Positions 25,473 through 35,613 of a stretch of DNA of 64,000 bases are shown piece after piece. Source of the stretch: Burkholderia sp. PAMC 26561 (GTDB lineage Bacteria; Pseudomonadota; Gammaproteobacteria; Burkholderiales; Burkholderiaceae); contig NZ_CP014307.1 of the NCBI RefSeq assembly GCF_001557535.2, positions 1,054,001 through 1,118,000 on the forward strand, read 5' to 3'. How positions within the stretch are numbered: position 1 is the stretch's first letter; each line of letters begins with the position of its first letter. The notes below the pieces were generated by a model, which ran no database searches, had not been told where the DNA came from, and was given only the letters and a program-made list of their open reading frames with translations. Made by a program: the position numbers and the translations under genes.

Positions 25473-26831
25473 ATGCATCGTTTCATCATTGTCGGCGGCG
25501 GGGCGGGTGGGCTGGAACTGGCCACGCGCCTGGGCGACAAGCTCGGCAGCGCCGATGGCAAGCGCACGGCGCGTGCGCAGGTGACGCTCATCGACAGGAA
25601 TTCCACGCATATCTGGAAGCCGTTGTTGCATGAAGTCGCGGCTGGCAGCCTCGATCCGTTCTCGCAGGAATTGTCGTATGCGGCGCAGGCGCGCTGGCAT
25701 GGATTCGAGTTTCAGCAGGGCGATCTGCTGGGCGTCGACCGGACGGCAAGAAAGGTCACGCTGGGGCCGCTTCTCGACGACGAAGCCGGCGAACTCCTGC
25801 CGCAACGCGATCTCGAGTACGACACGCTGGTCGTGGCGATCGGCAGCACGACAGCGTTTTTCGGCGTGCAGGGCGCGCAGGAGAATTCACTCGCGCTCGA
25901 TACGGTCGACCAGGCCGAGCTGTTCCGCAAACGGCTGATTGCTGCGTGCATTCGCGCGGAATATCGGGCGCCTGATCCGGCTACCCTCACTTCTGTCGAC
26001 GCCGCTACAAGGGCACCGCGGATCCAGGTCGCGATTGTGGGCGGCGGTGCGACGGGCGTGGAGTTATCGGCGGAATTGCGCAATACGGCGCAGGTCCTGC
26101 ACGCTTACGGACTGCACAAACTCGACCCGAAGAACGATATCGGCATTGTGTTGATCGAAGCCGGTCCGCGCATCTTGCCCGCGCTGCCCGAGCGCGTTTC
26201 CACGGCGACAGCCGAATTGCTGGAAAAGCTCGGCGTCAGGCTGATGACCGGCGAGACCGTGGCCGAAGTGTCGCGGGACTCCATCCGCACGGCGAGCGGC
26301 AAGACCATCGCGGCGGATCTGACGGTGTGGGCGGCGGGGATTCGCGCGCCGGCCGTGCTTTCCAAGCTCGATGGCCTCACGACCAACCGTCTTGGCCAGC
26401 TCATCGTGCGTCGTACGCTGCAAACAGAAATCGATGACAACGTGTTCGCCCTCGGCGATTGCGCCGCGTGCGCTTGGCCGGGCGGCGAGAAAGAAGGGCG
26501 CAACGTGCCGCCACGTGCGCAAGCCGCGCATCAGCAAGCGAGCTTCTTGCTGAAGTCGTTCGAGCGCCGGCTGGAGGACAAGCCGTTGCCGGACTACACG
26601 TATCGCGATTTCGGTTCGCTTGTGTCGCTTGGGCATTTCAGCGCGGTCGGCAGTCTGATGGGCGGTTTGATCGGTGGGAACATGCTGATCGAGGGGCTCT
26701 TCGCGCGGTTCATGTACCAGTCGCTTTACCGCATGCACATTGCCGCGCTGCACGGCTGGGCACGCATGGCGCTCGATACCGTCGCGCACTGGCTGCGCCG
26801 CTCCACCGTGCCACGCGTCAAGCTGCACTGA
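25473..26831 (+). CDS. Type II NADH:quinone oxidoreductase (NDH-2-like)
   Basis: This 452-residue FAD-dependent pyridine-nucleotide oxidoreductase has the FAD motif VGGGAGGLELATRLGD at the N-terminus, the NADH-binding VGGGATGVELSAEL near residue 191 and the second FAD block VFALGDCAACAWP near 325. An AQAAHQQA motif follows it. The C-terminal ~60 residues include a hydrophobic amphipathic stretch typical of NDH-2 membrane association. It should pass electrons from NADH to quinone without pumping protons. GGGAGG lies 6 bases before the ATG. The gene begins 32 bases after polA. Confidence 0.9.
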   Translation: MHRFIIVGGGAGGLELATRLGDKLGSADGKRTARAQVTLIDRNSTHIWKPLLHEVAAGSLDPFSQELSYAAQARWHGFEFQQGDLLGVDRTARKVTLGPLLDDEAGELLPQRDLEYDTLVVAIGSTTAFFGVQGAQENSLALDTVDQAELFRKRLIAACIRAEYRAPDPATLTSVDAATRAPRIQVAIVGGGATGVELSAELRNTAQVLHAYGLHKLDPKNDIGIVLIEAGPRILPALPERVSTATAELLEKLGVRLMTGETVAEVSRDSIRTASGKTIAADLTVWAAGIRAPAVLSKLDGLTTNRLGQLIVRRTLQTEIDDNVFALGDCAACAWPGGEKEGRNVPPRAQAAHQQASFLLKSFERRLEDKPLPDYTYRDFGSLVSLGHFSAVGSLMGGLIGGNMLIEGLFARFMYQSLYRMHIAALHGWARMALDTVAHWLRRSTVPRVKLH

Positions 26832-27051
26832 TGCTTCGCGTGGAAATGAGCAAGCGTCGTAAAGCTGTTTAGAATGGGCGGCACGCTTTGGAAGCGGTTT
26901 CGTTCAAGGCGCGGTCGTAGTCAAGGTCCTTGCCGTGTCTCACCGTCCGGCGCTTCAACCGGGCAGCGAGGCTCACCCGTTCTGGATGGTCCGGTGCGCT
27001 GCAGCACGGCGCCGGCCGCCCCTTCGCGGCCCCATGCCGCTGGAGCTTTGC

Positions 27052-27927
27052 ATGCTTACGCCTGAAATCGACAGCCTCGTTCCGCATGTCCCGTTCAACC
27101 GGCGCACGTTCATCAAGGCGGCTGTCGGCAGCGGTTTTGCCGCCTGTGTCTTGCCGGTTTCCGCGCAAACCATCATCACCGACAGCAACGGTCTCGAAGC
27201 CGGCCCCGTAGGGTTCAAGGCCGCCGACGGCACGCTCGTGCCCGCGTACCGGGCGCAACCGCTGGGCAAGACGCACTTGCCGGTGATCATCGTAATTCAC
27301 GAGATCTTTGGCGTGCACGAACATATCGCCGATGTCTGCCGCCGCTTCGCCAAGCTCGGTTATCTCGCCGTGGCGCCGGATCTCTACGTGCGTGAAGGCG
27401 ACGCGTCCAAATATCCGTCCATGCAGCAGCTCAACGATCAGCTCGTCTCGAAGGTTCCGGATGACCAGGTGCTGTCGGATATCGATTCGACCGTGGCATG
27501 GGCAGGCGAGCATGGCGGCGACCTGAACCGGCTCGGGATCACGGGTTTCTGCTGGGGCGGCCGGATCACGTGGCTCTATGCTGAGCGCAATCCGCGCATC
27601 AAGGCAGCGGTCGCGTGGTATGGACGTGTGGTCGGCGCGAAGACTGCGAACAATCCCGCGAATCCGCTCGACCTTGCCGCGAATCTGAAGGCGCCGGTCC
27701 TAGGTCTTTACGGCAAGCTCGATCAAAGCATTCCGCAGGACACGCTCGCGCAGATGAAAGAGGCGATTGCGACCGGCCCGGCAGTGGCGCGCGGCTCGCA
27801 ATTCGTGGTCTACGATGACGCGCCGCATGCGTTCTTCGCGGATTACCGGCCGAGTTACCGGAAAGCCGATGCCGAAGATGGCTGGAAGCGCGCGCTCGCG
27901 TGGTTCAAGGAACACGGCGTCAAGTAA
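27052..27927 (+). CDS. Dienelactone hydrolase family protein with Tat-like signal
   Basis: This 291-residue alpha/beta hydrolase has the dienelactone hydrolase layout: HEIFGVHEHI (Glu), GFCWGGR (nucleophile Cys, GxCxGG), YGKLDQSIP (Asp) and DAPHAFF (His). The N-terminus carries a twin-arginine-like signal (RRTFIKAAVGSGFAACVLPVSAQ, residues 16-38), so it is probably exported, unlike the cytoplasmic enzymes of chlorocatechol degradation. The start at 27052 has GGAG 6 bases upstream; longer in-frame starts add a GC-rich, non-homologous stretch. The substrate is unknown. It ends 22 bases from the convergent sulfurtransferase gene. Confidence 0.87.
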   Translation: MLTPEIDSLVPHVPFNRRTFIKAAVGSGFAACVLPVSAQTIITDSNGLEAGPVGFKAADGTLVPAYRAQPLGKTHLPVIIVIHEIFGVHEHIADVCRRFAKLGYLAVAPDLYVREGDASKYPSMQQLNDQLVSKVPDDQVLSDIDSTVAWAGEHGGDLNRLGITGFCWGGRITWLYAERNPRIKAAVAWYGRVVGAKTANNPANPLDLAANLKAPVLGLYGKLDQSIPQDTLAQMKEAIATGPAVARGSQFVVYDDAPHAFFADYRPSYRKADAEDGWKRALAWFKEHGVK

Positions 27928-27949
27928 CGCCCTGGGGCGGCCGGAGTTC

Positions 27950-28819
27950 TTATGCCGCCGCGCCGGTCGCCACGGGCCGAGAAGCGTCCGAGCTCCATTC
28001 GCTCCACGATCCCGGATACAGCGCCGCGCCGTGCAAGCCGGCGATTTCCAGTGCCAGGGCGTTGTGGCAGGCGGTGACGCCCGATCCGCACTGCAGCACC
28101 ACCCGATCCGGCTGCGTTGCGCCGAGCAGCGCGCCGAACGTCTCGCGCAATTCATGGGCGGTCTTGAAGCGGCCGTCCGCGTTCAGGTTGTCCTTGAAAA
28201 AGCGATTCAGCGCGCCGGGAATATGACCGCCGACGGCATCGAGCGTCTCGTTTTCCCCGCGATACCGGTCGGCTGCGCGGGCATCGATCACCACGCGCTC
28301 GCGCGTATCGATATTGCGCAAGACCCCGTCTGCATCGATGGTCACCGACAGCGGCGCGCCCGCCTTGAACGTTCCCGCCGATGTGGCCGGCGCCGCCGAT
28401 TCCAGCGGCTGCCCGGCCGCTTGCCACGCTTGCAGGCCGCCGTCGAGCAGCGCGACGGAATCGTGGCCTAGCCAGCGCAACAGCCACCACAGACGCGATG
28501 CATACATGCCGCCCTGCGCATCGTAGGTAACGACTTGCTGGCCTTCGTTCAGGCCGATTTCCTTCAGCTTGGCGACGAGCGCCGCGCGCTCCGGCAACGG
28601 ATGACGGCCGTTCTTGCCGGTCTTCGAGCCCGACAGGTCGCGGTCGAGATGCAGGTAATGCGCGCCGGGGATATGCCCAGCGGCGTAGGCGTTTTCACCC
28701 GAATCGGTTGCGGCCAGATCGAAGCGGCAATCGACGATAAACACGCTGCCAGGCGCAGCGGCGATCCGCTCGACGAGATTGCCGGCGGAAATCAGCGTGG
28801 TGTAGTGCGTGTGAGGCAT
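27950..28819 (-). CDS. Sulfurtransferase with two rhodanese domains
   Basis: This 289-residue protein has two rhodanese domains: an inactive-looking N-terminal one (IVDCRFDLAATDSGENAYAAGHIPGAHYLHLDRDLSG) and a C-terminal one with the active cysteine in VLQCGSGVTAC (Cys244). The CGSGVTAC loop resembles the 3-mercaptopyruvate sulfurtransferase form (CGSGVTA). It moves sulfane sulfur to thiols or cyanide. AGGAG lies 6 bases before the ATG at 28819; an upstream in-frame start at 28891 overlaps a terminator and is unlikely. Confidence 0.9.
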   Translation of the reverse strand: MPHTHYTTLISAGNLVERIAAAPGSVFIVDCRFDLAATDSGENAYAAGHIPGAHYLHLDRDLSGSKTGKNGRHPLPERAALVAKLKEIGLNEGQQVVTYDAQGGMYASRLWWLLRWLGHDSVALLDGGLQAWQAAGQPLESAAPATSAGTFKAGAPLSVTIDADGVLRNIDTRERVVIDARAADRYRGENETLDAVGGHIPGALNRFFKDNLNADGRFKTAHELRETFGALLGATQPDRVVLQCGSGVTACHNALALEIAGLHGAALYPGSWSEWSSDASRPVATGAAA

Positions 28820-28871
28820 GACGGCTCCTGATGCAACGGGCGATGTTATGAAATGTTGAGCTTGAAGTCTA

Positions 28872-28905
28872 AACAAAAAAAGACGGGCCAAAGCCCGTCT
28901 TCCTC
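28872..28905 (-). terminator. Terminator after the Rieske oxygenase gene
   Basis: AAGACGGGC pairs with GCCCGTCTT across a four-base loop (28880-28902). A run of seven T follows on the minus strand, 19 bases beyond the Rieske oxygenase stop. Confidence 0.88.
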
Positions 28906-28923
28906 AACAAAACCGTGCCGCTT

Positions 28924-30030
28924 TTAAATCTTGCCCAACTGCCGCCGCAAAAACTCATGGAAGTGCTGCATGCCTGATTCCATGGGACTCTGATACGGCC
29001 CGACTTGCGACTCGCCGCGGTTCATCAGCGCGCGCCGTCCGGCATCCATGCGTTCCGCGATTTCGTCGTCCTCGCGCGCCGTTTCCATGTAGGCGGCACG
29101 CTCGGCCTCGATGAACTCACGCTCGAACAGCGCGATTTCCTCAGGATAATAAAACTCGACGATATTCGTGGTTTTCTGCGGCCCTTGTGGAATCAGCCAC
29201 GACACCACGAGCACGTGCGGATACCACTCGATCATGATGCCCGGGTAGTACACCATCCAGATCGCGCCGAATTCCGGCAGCTTGCCGTTGCGGAACCGCA
29301 ATACCTCGTCGTGCCACTTACGGTACGTGGGACTGCCGGGTTTTTCGAGATTCTTGTGCAGGCCAACAGTCTGGACGCTGTACCAGTCGCCGAATTCCCA
29401 GGTCAGGTCATCGCAGGACACAAAGCTTCCGAGACCCGGATGGAACGGCGCGACGTGGTAATCCTCGAGATACACCTCGATAAAACTCTTCCAGTTGTAG
29501 TTGCACTCGTGCACTTCGACGTGATCGAACATGAAGCCCGAAAAGTCAAAATGTTTGGACGGTCCAAGTCGGGCGAGATCGGCCGCGACATCGCGCCCGC
29601 TCGCTTCGAACAACAGTCCTTGCCAGTTCTGCAAAGGGGATTTGCCGAGGTTCAGACAAGGTTTGTCGGCGAAATGCGGCGCGCCGAGCAACTGGCCGTC
29701 GAGGTCGTACGTCCACCGGTGCAGCGGACACACGATGTTCTCCGCCGTGCCGCGCCCATTGAGCATGATGGCCTGGCGGTGACGGCATACATTCGACAGC
29801 AGCTCGATCTGGTCCTGTTTATTACGGACGAGCAGACGCCCTTCACCTTCGCCGGGCAAAGCAAAATAATTTCCCGCCTCGGGCACCATGAGTTCGTGGC
29901 CGATGTAGCGTGGACCGTGCTTGAAAAGCGCGTCGATTTCGCGCTTGAGAAGCGCTTCGTCAAAGTAAGCCGTGACTGGCAACTGACTGTGAATTGCGTT
30001 CAGTTGCAATGCATTGCTCAGATTGGACAT
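28924..30030 (-). CDS. Rieske-type aromatic ring-hydroxylating oxygenase, alpha subunit
   Basis: This 368-residue protein has an N-terminal Rieske [2Fe-2S] site (SNVCRHRQ and CPLHRWTYD, the CxH...CxxH pattern, about residues 80-103). A C-terminal catalytic domain carries the mononuclear iron site (NWKSFIEVYLEDYHVAPFHPGL, two His and a later Asp). It should oxidise an aromatic or other unsaturated substrate with electrons from a separate reductase, which is not encoded nearby. The closest relatives by eye are the choline/carnitine-type and aromatic oxygenases; the substrate is not assigned. The ATG at 30030 is preferred to a GTG six bases upstream because GGGAG fits its spacing. Confidence 0.86.
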   Translation of the reverse strand: MSNLSNALQLNAIHSQLPVTAYFDEALLKREIDALFKHGPRYIGHELMVPEAGNYFALPGEGEGRLLVRNKQDQIELLSNVCRHRQAIMLNGRGTAENIVCPLHRWTYDLDGQLLGAPHFADKPCLNLGKSPLQNWQGLLFEASGRDVAADLARLGPSKHFDFSGFMFDHVEVHECNYNWKSFIEVYLEDYHVAPFHPGLGSFVSCDDLTWEFGDWYSVQTVGLHKNLEKPGSPTYRKWHDEVLRFRNGKLPEFGAIWMVYYPGIMIEWYPHVLVVSWLIPQGPQKTTNIVEFYYPEEIALFEREFIEAERAAYMETAREDDEIAERMDAGRRALMNRGESQVGPYQSPMESGMQHFHEFLRRQLGKI

Positions 30031-30328
30031 TCCCACTCCCGTGAAGACGTGAAAGCAGTGAACAACCCAACCATCGAGGATTCGATTTAGGGAGACCGCG
30101 AATTATAACGAAAACCCTTTCAATGGGGCGCCCGAGGACTTGTTTTGGGTCAAATCCCAGCGCGGAGTTCCGGGCTTTTGCGGGACTTTTCAGGATTTTT
30201 ACAAGCAAGCGAAGGCAGCCTGAGACGCGCTACTGGCATGGGTCAGCGCATGGCGGAGGTCGGAAAAGCCGCTTTTGCCGTAGAATGTCCGACTTGTTTC
30301 CCGAAATCCGACATTACACCCACGATTC

Positions 30329-30640
30329 ATGGCGAAAACCGCAACGCAGGATGGCTCGGCAAGCGCGGACAACGCGCCGCTCCCGGAGAATTACGAGACG
30401 GCGCTGGCCGAACTGGAGGGGCTCGTAGCGCGCATGGAAGGCGGCGCGCTGAGCCTGGAGGAGTCGCTCGCTGCGTACCGCCGTGGCGCGGCGCTCGTCG
30501 GCTTTTGCCAGCAACAATTAGAAAAGGTCGAGCAGCAGGTTCGCGTGCTCGATGGCGACACACTAAAACCGCTGCCCGCCGAATTGCAGCGCGCCACCCA
30601 GGGCGCAGGCACATCGGCAGATAACGGGGACGACTTATGA
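30329..30640 (+). CDS. xseB: Exodeoxyribonuclease VII small subunit
   Basis: This 103-residue protein has the XseB motif block ENYETALAELEGLVARMEGGALSLEESLAAYRRGAALVGFCQQQLEKVEQQVRVL, a helical hairpin that binds the large nuclease subunit XseA. XseA is not in the window. The stop overlaps the ispA start (ATGA), the classic xseB-ispA-dxs arrangement. The 5' gap of about 290 bases from the divergent oxygenase gene should hold both promoters; a TTATAA-like box is seen near 30102. Confidence 0.92.
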   Translation: MAKTATQDGSASADNAPLPENYETALAELEGLVARMEGGALSLEESLAAYRRGAALVGFCQQQLEKVEQQVRVLDGDTLKPLPAELQRATQGAGTSADNGDDL

Positions 30641-31524
30641 CTTTTGACCAATGGATGCACGCGAGCCTCGATCGCGTCGAAACCGCGCTGGAACATTACC
30701 TGCCGGGTACGGACATCGCGCCCGCCAAGTTGCATGAAGCCATGCGCTACGCCGTGCTCGGGGGCGGCAAGCGGGTGCGCCCGCTCCTGTGCCACGCAGC
30801 CGGTGAACTGACGGGTGCGAGCGCCCAGGCGCTGGACGCCGGGAGTGCGGCTCTCGAGATGATTCACGTGTATTCGCTGGTTCATGACGACATGCCTGCC
30901 ATGGACGACGACGCTCTGCGTCGCGGAAAACCAACGGTACATGTGCAATATGACGAAGCGACGGCACTGCTCGTCGGCGACGCGCTGCAGTCGCAGGCGT
31001 TCGTCGCGCTGACCGGGGACAATAACGGCCTGAGCGCCGCCCAGCAGGCCGCTCTCACGCGGGAACTGGCGCTGGCGAGTGGTTCGGTGGGCATGGCGGG
31101 CGGGCAGGCCATCGACCTGGAGAGCGTCGGGCGCAAGCTGTCGCGCCCGGAACTCGAGACCATGCACCGAAAGAAAACCGGCGCCTTGTTGCGCGCGGCC
31201 GTAAGAATGGGTGCACTCTGTGGCGAAGCACCGGACGCGGCCGCCATGAGCGCACTGGATTCGTATGCGGCCGCAATTGGCCTGGCGTTCCAGGTCGTGG
31301 ATGACATTCTCGACGTCACCGCAGACTCCGCCACGCTTGGCAAGACGGCGGGCAAGGACGCAAAGGACGACAAACCGACGTACGTGTCGATCATCGGACT
31401 CGATGCATCGCGCGAACTGGCAGCTCAACTGGGCCGCGATGCCCATGCTGCACTAGCGCCGTTTGGCCCGCGGGCCGCCCGACTGGGCGAACTGGCCGAC
31501 CTGGTTGTGAACCGGGTGAACTGA
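30637..31524 (+). CDS. ispA: Farnesyl/geranyl diphosphate synthase
   Basis: This 295-residue all-helical prenyl transferase joins dimethylallyl and isopentenyl diphosphates to make C10-C15 precursors. The first Asp-rich motif is DDMPAMDDD (about residue 86) and the second is DDILDVT (about residue 223); the GGKRVRPLLCHA block and KTGALLRAAV are conserved. The gene is translationally coupled to xseB (ATGA overlap) and followed after 87 bases by dxs, so products of the MEP pathway and their condensation are made together. Confidence 0.94.
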   Translation: MTFDQWMHASLDRVETALEHYLPGTDIAPAKLHEAMRYAVLGGGKRVRPLLCHAAGELTGASAQALDAGSAALEMIHVYSLVHDDMPAMDDDALRRGKPTVHVQYDEATALLVGDALQSQAFVALTGDNNGLSAAQQAALTRELALASGSVGMAGGQAIDLESVGRKLSRPELETMHRKKTGALLRAAVRMGALCGEAPDAAAMSALDSYAAAIGLAFQVVDDILDVTADSATLGKTAGKDAKDDKPTYVSIIGLDASRELAAQLGRDAHAALAPFGPRAARLGELADLVVNRVN

Positions 31525-31611
31525 AACATACGATAAAACGCGGAACCGGCGGGCGTGCAAGATGCTTGCAGACCTGAACGGCTTTCGCCAGTTTTCCTAA
31601 ATGGGACGACG

Positions 31612-33540
31612 ATGTACGACTTGCTGAAAACCATCGACGATCCAGCCGCATTGCGAGCGCTGGACCGCCACGAACTAAAACCGCTGGCCGAAGAGTTGCG
31701 TGCCTACGTGCTCGACAGCGTGTCGCAGACGGGCGGGCATTTGTCGTCGAATCTCGGAACGGTCGAGCTGACGATAGCGCTTCATTACGTCTTCGATACC
31801 CCGAACGATAAAATCGTCTGGGACGTGGGCCACCAGACTTATCCGCACAAGATCCTGACGGGCCGCCGCGACCAGATGAAAACGCTGCGCCAGGCTGGCG
31901 GGATTTCCGGCTTTCCGCGCCGTAGCGAATCGAAATACGACACCTTCGGCACAGCGCACTCCAGCACGTCCATTTCGGCGGCGCTCGGCATGGCGATCGC
32001 GAGCAAGCTGCAGGGCGACAACCGTTATTCCATCGCGGTGATCGGCGACGGCGCAATGACCGCCGGCATGGCCTTCGAAGCCATGAACAACGCTGGCGTG
32101 GCCGACGACGTGCCGCTCCTCGTGATCCTGAACGACAACGACATGTCGATCTCGCCGCCGGTCGGCGCGCTAAACCGGCATCTTGCGCGCCTGATGTCGG
32201 GGCGTTTCTACGCCGCCGCACGTGCCGGCGTGGAGCGTGTGCTGCGCGTGGCGCCCCCCATGCTCGATCTCGCCCGCAAGCTTGAGGAACACGCGAAGGG
32301 CATGATCGTGCCGGCCACGTTGTTCGAGGAATTCGGCTTCAATTACATCGGGCCAATCGATGGTCACGATCTCGAATCACTGATTCCGACGCTGCAGAAC
32401 ATCAAGGAGCTGCGTGGTCCACAGTTCCTGCACGTCGTGACGAAGAAAGGGCAAGGCTACAAGCTCGCCGAAGCCGATCCGGTGCTGTACCACGGCCCGG
32501 GCAAATTCAATCCGGCAGAGGGCATCAAGCCTTCTACGGTGCCATCGAAGAAAACCTACACGCAGGTCTTCGGCGAATGGCTCTGCGACGCCGCCGAGCA
32601 GGATTCGCGCGTTGTCGGCATTACGCCCGCCATGCGTGAAGGCTCGGGCATGGTGGAGTTCGAGAAGCGCTTCCCGGATCGTTATTTCGATGTCGGTATT
32701 GCCGAGCAGCACGCCGTGACGTTTGCGGGCGGTCTGGCCGCCGATGGCATGCGCCCGGTCGTCGCGATCTACTCGACCTTCCTGCAGCGTGCGTATGACC
32801 AGTTGATCCACGACGTCGCATTGCAGAACCTGCCGGTGGTGTTCGCCATCGACCGTGCGGGTCTGGTCGGCGCGGACGGTGCGACGCATGCCGGCAACTA
32901 CGACCTCGCGTTCCTGCGCTGCATCCCGAACATGACGGTGATGGCCGCGTCCGACGAAGACGAATGCCGCCAGATGCTTTACACGGCGTTGCAGCAGCCG
33001 AACCCCACGGCCGTGCGTTATCCGCGCGGCGCGGGCACGGGTGTGAAGATCGTCAAGAAGATGACGGCCCTCCCGGTCGGCAAGGGCGAAATCCGGCGCG
33101 AATCGACGCAAAAAGTGGGTTCGGGCTCGCGCATCGCGATTCTTGCGTTCGGCACCATGGTCGCACCCGCGCTTGCCGCTGCCGAAGAACTGGACGCGAC
33201 CGTGGCCAACATGCGTTTCGTCAAGCCTATCGATGCCGATCTGCTGCGGGAACTGGCCGCCACGCACGACGCGCTCGTAACCGTCGAAGAAGGCGCGATC
33301 ATGGGCGGCGCGGGCTCGGCCTGCGTGGAAAGCCTGCTGGCCAGCTCGGTCATCAAGCCGGTGCTGCAACTCGGCTTGCCGGACGTGTTTATCGATCATG
33401 GCGATCCGGTCAAGTTGCTAGTGTCGTGCGGGCTGGACGGGGCGGGGATCGCGAAGTCGATTCGCGAGCGTTTCCTGAAAGACGCCGTCTCACACGACGT
33501 CCAGAGCGACACCGGCAAGCTGACCAAACGCGTCGCTTGA
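31612..33540 (+). CDS. dxs: 1-Deoxy-D-xylulose-5-phosphate synthase
   Basis: This 642-residue thiamine-diphosphate enzyme catalyses the first step of the MEP isoprenoid pathway from pyruvate and glyceraldehyde 3-phosphate. Blocks seen: [19 protein letters not shown] (residue 41), [18 protein letters not shown] (ThDP site, about 145), the catalytic Glu in [13 protein letters not shown], and the C-terminal transketolase domain with [15 protein letters not shown]. The start at 31612 has GGGACG upstream. It is the third gene of the xseB-ispA-dxs cluster. Confidence 0.95.
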   Translation: MYDLLKTIDDPAALRALDRHELKPLAEELRAYVLDSVSQTGGHLSSNLGTVELTIALHYVFDTPNDKIVWDVGHQTYPHKILTGRRDQMKTLRQAGGISGFPRRSESKYDTFGTAHSSTSISAALGMAIASKLQGDNRYSIAVIGDGAMTAGMAFEAMNNAGVADDVPLLVILNDNDMSISPPVGALNRHLARLMSGRFYAAARAGVERVLRVAPPMLDLARKLEEHAKGMIVPATLFEEFGFNYIGPIDGHDLESLIPTLQNIKELRGPQFLHVVTKKGQGYKLAEADPVLYHGPGKFNPAEGIKPSTVPSKKTYTQVFGEWLCDAAEQDSRVVGITPAMREGSGMVEFEKRFPDRYFDVGIAEQHAVTFAGGLAADGMRPVVAIYSTFLQRAYDQLIHDVALQNLPVVFAIDRAGLVGADGATHAGNYDLAFLRCIPNMTVMAASDEDECRQMLYTALQQPNPTAVRYPRGAGTGVKIVKKMTALPVGKGEIRRESTQKVGSGSRIAILAFGTMVAPALAAAEELDATVANMRFVKPIDADLLRELAATHDALVTVEEGAIMGGAGSACVESLLASSVIKPVLQLGLPDVFIDHGDPVKLLVSCGLDGAGIAKSIRERFLKDAVSHDVQSDTGKLTKRVA

Positions 33541-33651
33541 CTTCTATGATTGCAGTGCTACGGCGGGCGTCGGGGACGTCCGCCAGGTTGCATCGCCGCT
33601 GCATCCTCGCGTGATAACGACCACAATGCGCGCGACGGACAAGGAAATTCA

Positions 33652-34458
33652 ATGAATCAGATGAATCCCGCCTTTGCGATGCCCGATGTCCAGAGCTCGC
33701 TCGACACGCGGCAGATCCCGATCCAGCGCGTAGGCGTTAAAGCGGTGCGATATCCGCTGACCATCCGGACATCGACCGGCGAATTGCAGCCGGGCGTGGG
33801 TCTCTGGAATCTCGACGTCCACCTTCCCGCCGATCAGAAGGGCACCCACATGTCGCGCTTCGTGGCCTTGCTCGAAGAGCATCGCGCGCCGCTCGACCAA
33901 ACCGCTCTCCGTTCCATGCTCGCCGCGATGCTGCTCAAGCTCGAGGCGCATTCGGGGCGTATCGAAGTATCGTTTACGTACTTCGTCATGAAGACCGCGC
34001 CGGTCTCCGGCGTGCAAAGCCTGATGGACTACGAGGTCACATTCGCGGGCGAGATTCGCGCGGGCGAAACGCGGACGTCGCTGAAAGTGCTCGTGCCGGT
34101 GACGAGCTTGTGCCCGTGCTCGAAGCAGATTTCACAGTACGGCGCGCACAACCAGCGCTCGCATGTGACGATCAGCGCAGAGTTCACGGGCGATCTGGCC
34201 GTTGAAGACCTGATCCGGATTGCCGAAGAAGAGGCGTCGTGCGAGTTGTGGGGTTTGCTGAAGCGGCCCGACGAGAAATTCGTGACCGAGCGCGCGTACG
34301 AAAATCCGAAGTTCGTAGAAGACCTTGTACGCGATGTCGCCACGCGCCTGAACGCGGATGCGCGGATCGTGGCTTATGTGCTGGAAGCGGAAAACTTCGA
34401 GTCCATTCACAATCACAGCGCCTACGCGGTGATCGAGCATGACAAGCGGGTTTCCTGA
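33652..34458 (+). CDS. folE2: GTP cyclohydrolase FolE2 (type IB)
   Basis: This 268-residue enzyme makes 7,8-dihydroneopterin triphosphate from GTP for folate synthesis. The metal-binding Cys lies in [21 protein letters not shown] (about residue 150), together with the GTHMSRF and [15 protein letters not shown] blocks typical of FolE2 rather than FolE. FolE2 does not need zinc, so it often stands in under zinc shortage; no Zur box was recognised upstream. AAGGAA lies 6 bases before the start. It is convergent with tsaD. Confidence 0.93.
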   Translation: MNQMNPAFAMPDVQSSLDTRQIPIQRVGVKAVRYPLTIRTSTGELQPGVGLWNLDVHLPADQKGTHMSRFVALLEEHRAPLDQTALRSMLAAMLLKLEAHSGRIEVSFTYFVMKTAPVSGVQSLMDYEVTFAGEIRAGETRTSLKVLVPVTSLCPCSKQISQYGAHNQRSHVTISAEFTGDLAVEDLIRIAEEEASCELWGLLKRPDEKFVTERAYENPKFVEDLVRDVATRLNADARIVAYVLEAENFESIHNHSAYAVIEHDKRVS

Positions 34459-34483
34459 CCCGTCTTGAAACTACATTCTTAAA

Positions 34484-35512
34484 CTAGGCGGCCGCCAGGG
34501 ACGTCAGATCCCAGCGCGGCTTCACCGTGAAAGCGTAATCGCGCACGGCTTGATCGGGCCAGCGCGCAAGCCTCAAGGCGCCGGCGAGCGCAATCATCGC
34601 GCCGTTATCGGTGCATAGCGACAAGTCGGGGTAGTGCACCTCGAAGCGGCGCTTTTTCGCAGCCGCCGACAACGCCTCGCGCAACTGCCGGTTCGCCCCC
34701 ACGCCGCCCGCCACCACCAGCCGCTTCAAGCCCGTCTGCTTCAATGCGGCGATGGACTTCGCCGTCAGTACATCGACGGCTGCATCGACAAAACCGCGCG
34801 CCAGATCCGCCTTCGACTGCTCGCTGACGTCCGCGCCGAACTTGCGGCTGTGAGTGAGCACGGCGGTCTTCAAACCGCTGAAGCTGAAGTCCAGGTCGCC
34901 GGAATGCAGCATCGGGCGTGGCAGTCTGACCGCGCCGGATGTGCCGGATTCGGCCAGCCGCGAGACCTCCGGGCCACCTGGGTAGCCCAGGCCGAGGAGC
35001 TTGGCGGTTTTGTCGAAGGCTTCGCCTGCGGCGTCGTCGAGCGTCTCGCCGAGCGTTTCGTATTCCCCGACGTCGGTCACGCGCATCAACTGCGTGTGTC
35101 CGCCCGATACCAGCAGCGCCACGAACGGAAACGGCGGCGGCTCGCTCACGAGAAGCGGCGACAGCAGATGCCCTTCCAGATGATGAATGCCGACGGTCGG
35201 CAGATCCCACGCCATGGCCAGTGCGTTCGCCACACTCGCGCCGACCAGCAGCGCGCCGGCGAGGCCGGGCCCTTGCGTGAACGCGATGGCGTCGATGTCC
35301 GCAGGCGCCGTTTTCGCTTCCGCCATCACTTGTTCGAGCAGCGGCAACGCGCGGCGAATATGGTCGCGCGATGCCAGTTCGGGCACGACGCCGCCGTATT
35401 CCCGGTGCATGGCGATTTGCGAATGCAGTGCGTGCGAAAGCAGGCCGCGCTCGGTGTCGTAGAGGGCAAGGCCGGTTTCATCGCAGGAGCTTTCGATGCC
35501 TAGAACGAGCAT
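34484..35512 (-). CDS. tsaD: tRNA N6-adenosine threonylcarbamoyltransferase TsaD
   Basis: This 342-residue ASKHA-fold protein completes the t6A37 modification on ANN-decoding tRNAs with TsaB and TsaE. Visible blocks: [16 protein letters not shown] at the N-terminus, [12 protein letters not shown] (metal-binding His pair, about residue 107), [13 protein letters not shown], the ATPase-region [12 protein letters not shown] and the C-terminal [12 protein letters not shown]. Length is normal. It is divergent from the BaiN-like flavoprotein gene across 101 bases. Confidence 0.95.
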   Translation of the reverse strand: MLVLGIESSCDETGLALYDTERGLLSHALHSQIAMHREYGGVVPELASRDHIRRALPLLEQVMAEAKTAPADIDAIAFTQGPGLAGALLVGASVANALAMAWDLPTVGIHHLEGHLLSPLLVSEPPPFPFVALLVSGGHTQLMRVTDVGEYETLGETLDDAAGEAFDKTAKLLGLGYPGGPEVSRLAESGTSGAVRLPRPMLHSGDLDFSFSGLKTAVLTHSRKFGADVSEQSKADLARGFVDAAVDVLTAKSIAALKQTGLKRLVVAGGVGANRQLREALSAAAKKRRFEVHYPDLSLCTDNGAMIALAGALRLARWPDQAVRDYAFTVKPRWDLTSLAAA

Positions 35513-35613
35513 GGCGGGGGACTTCTCGGGATGTTTGGGGTAGCGCGCAAGTATACCAGCGGCAGCCGTTCTGCCCTCGGCAACCCCGGCGGCCAGCCGC
35601 TACAATGCGCGCC

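Noticed and set aside
22738..25805. Several 200-300-codon antisense frames within polA and the following flavoprotein gene
   Set aside because: No family motifs; they mirror strong coding regions on the other strand.
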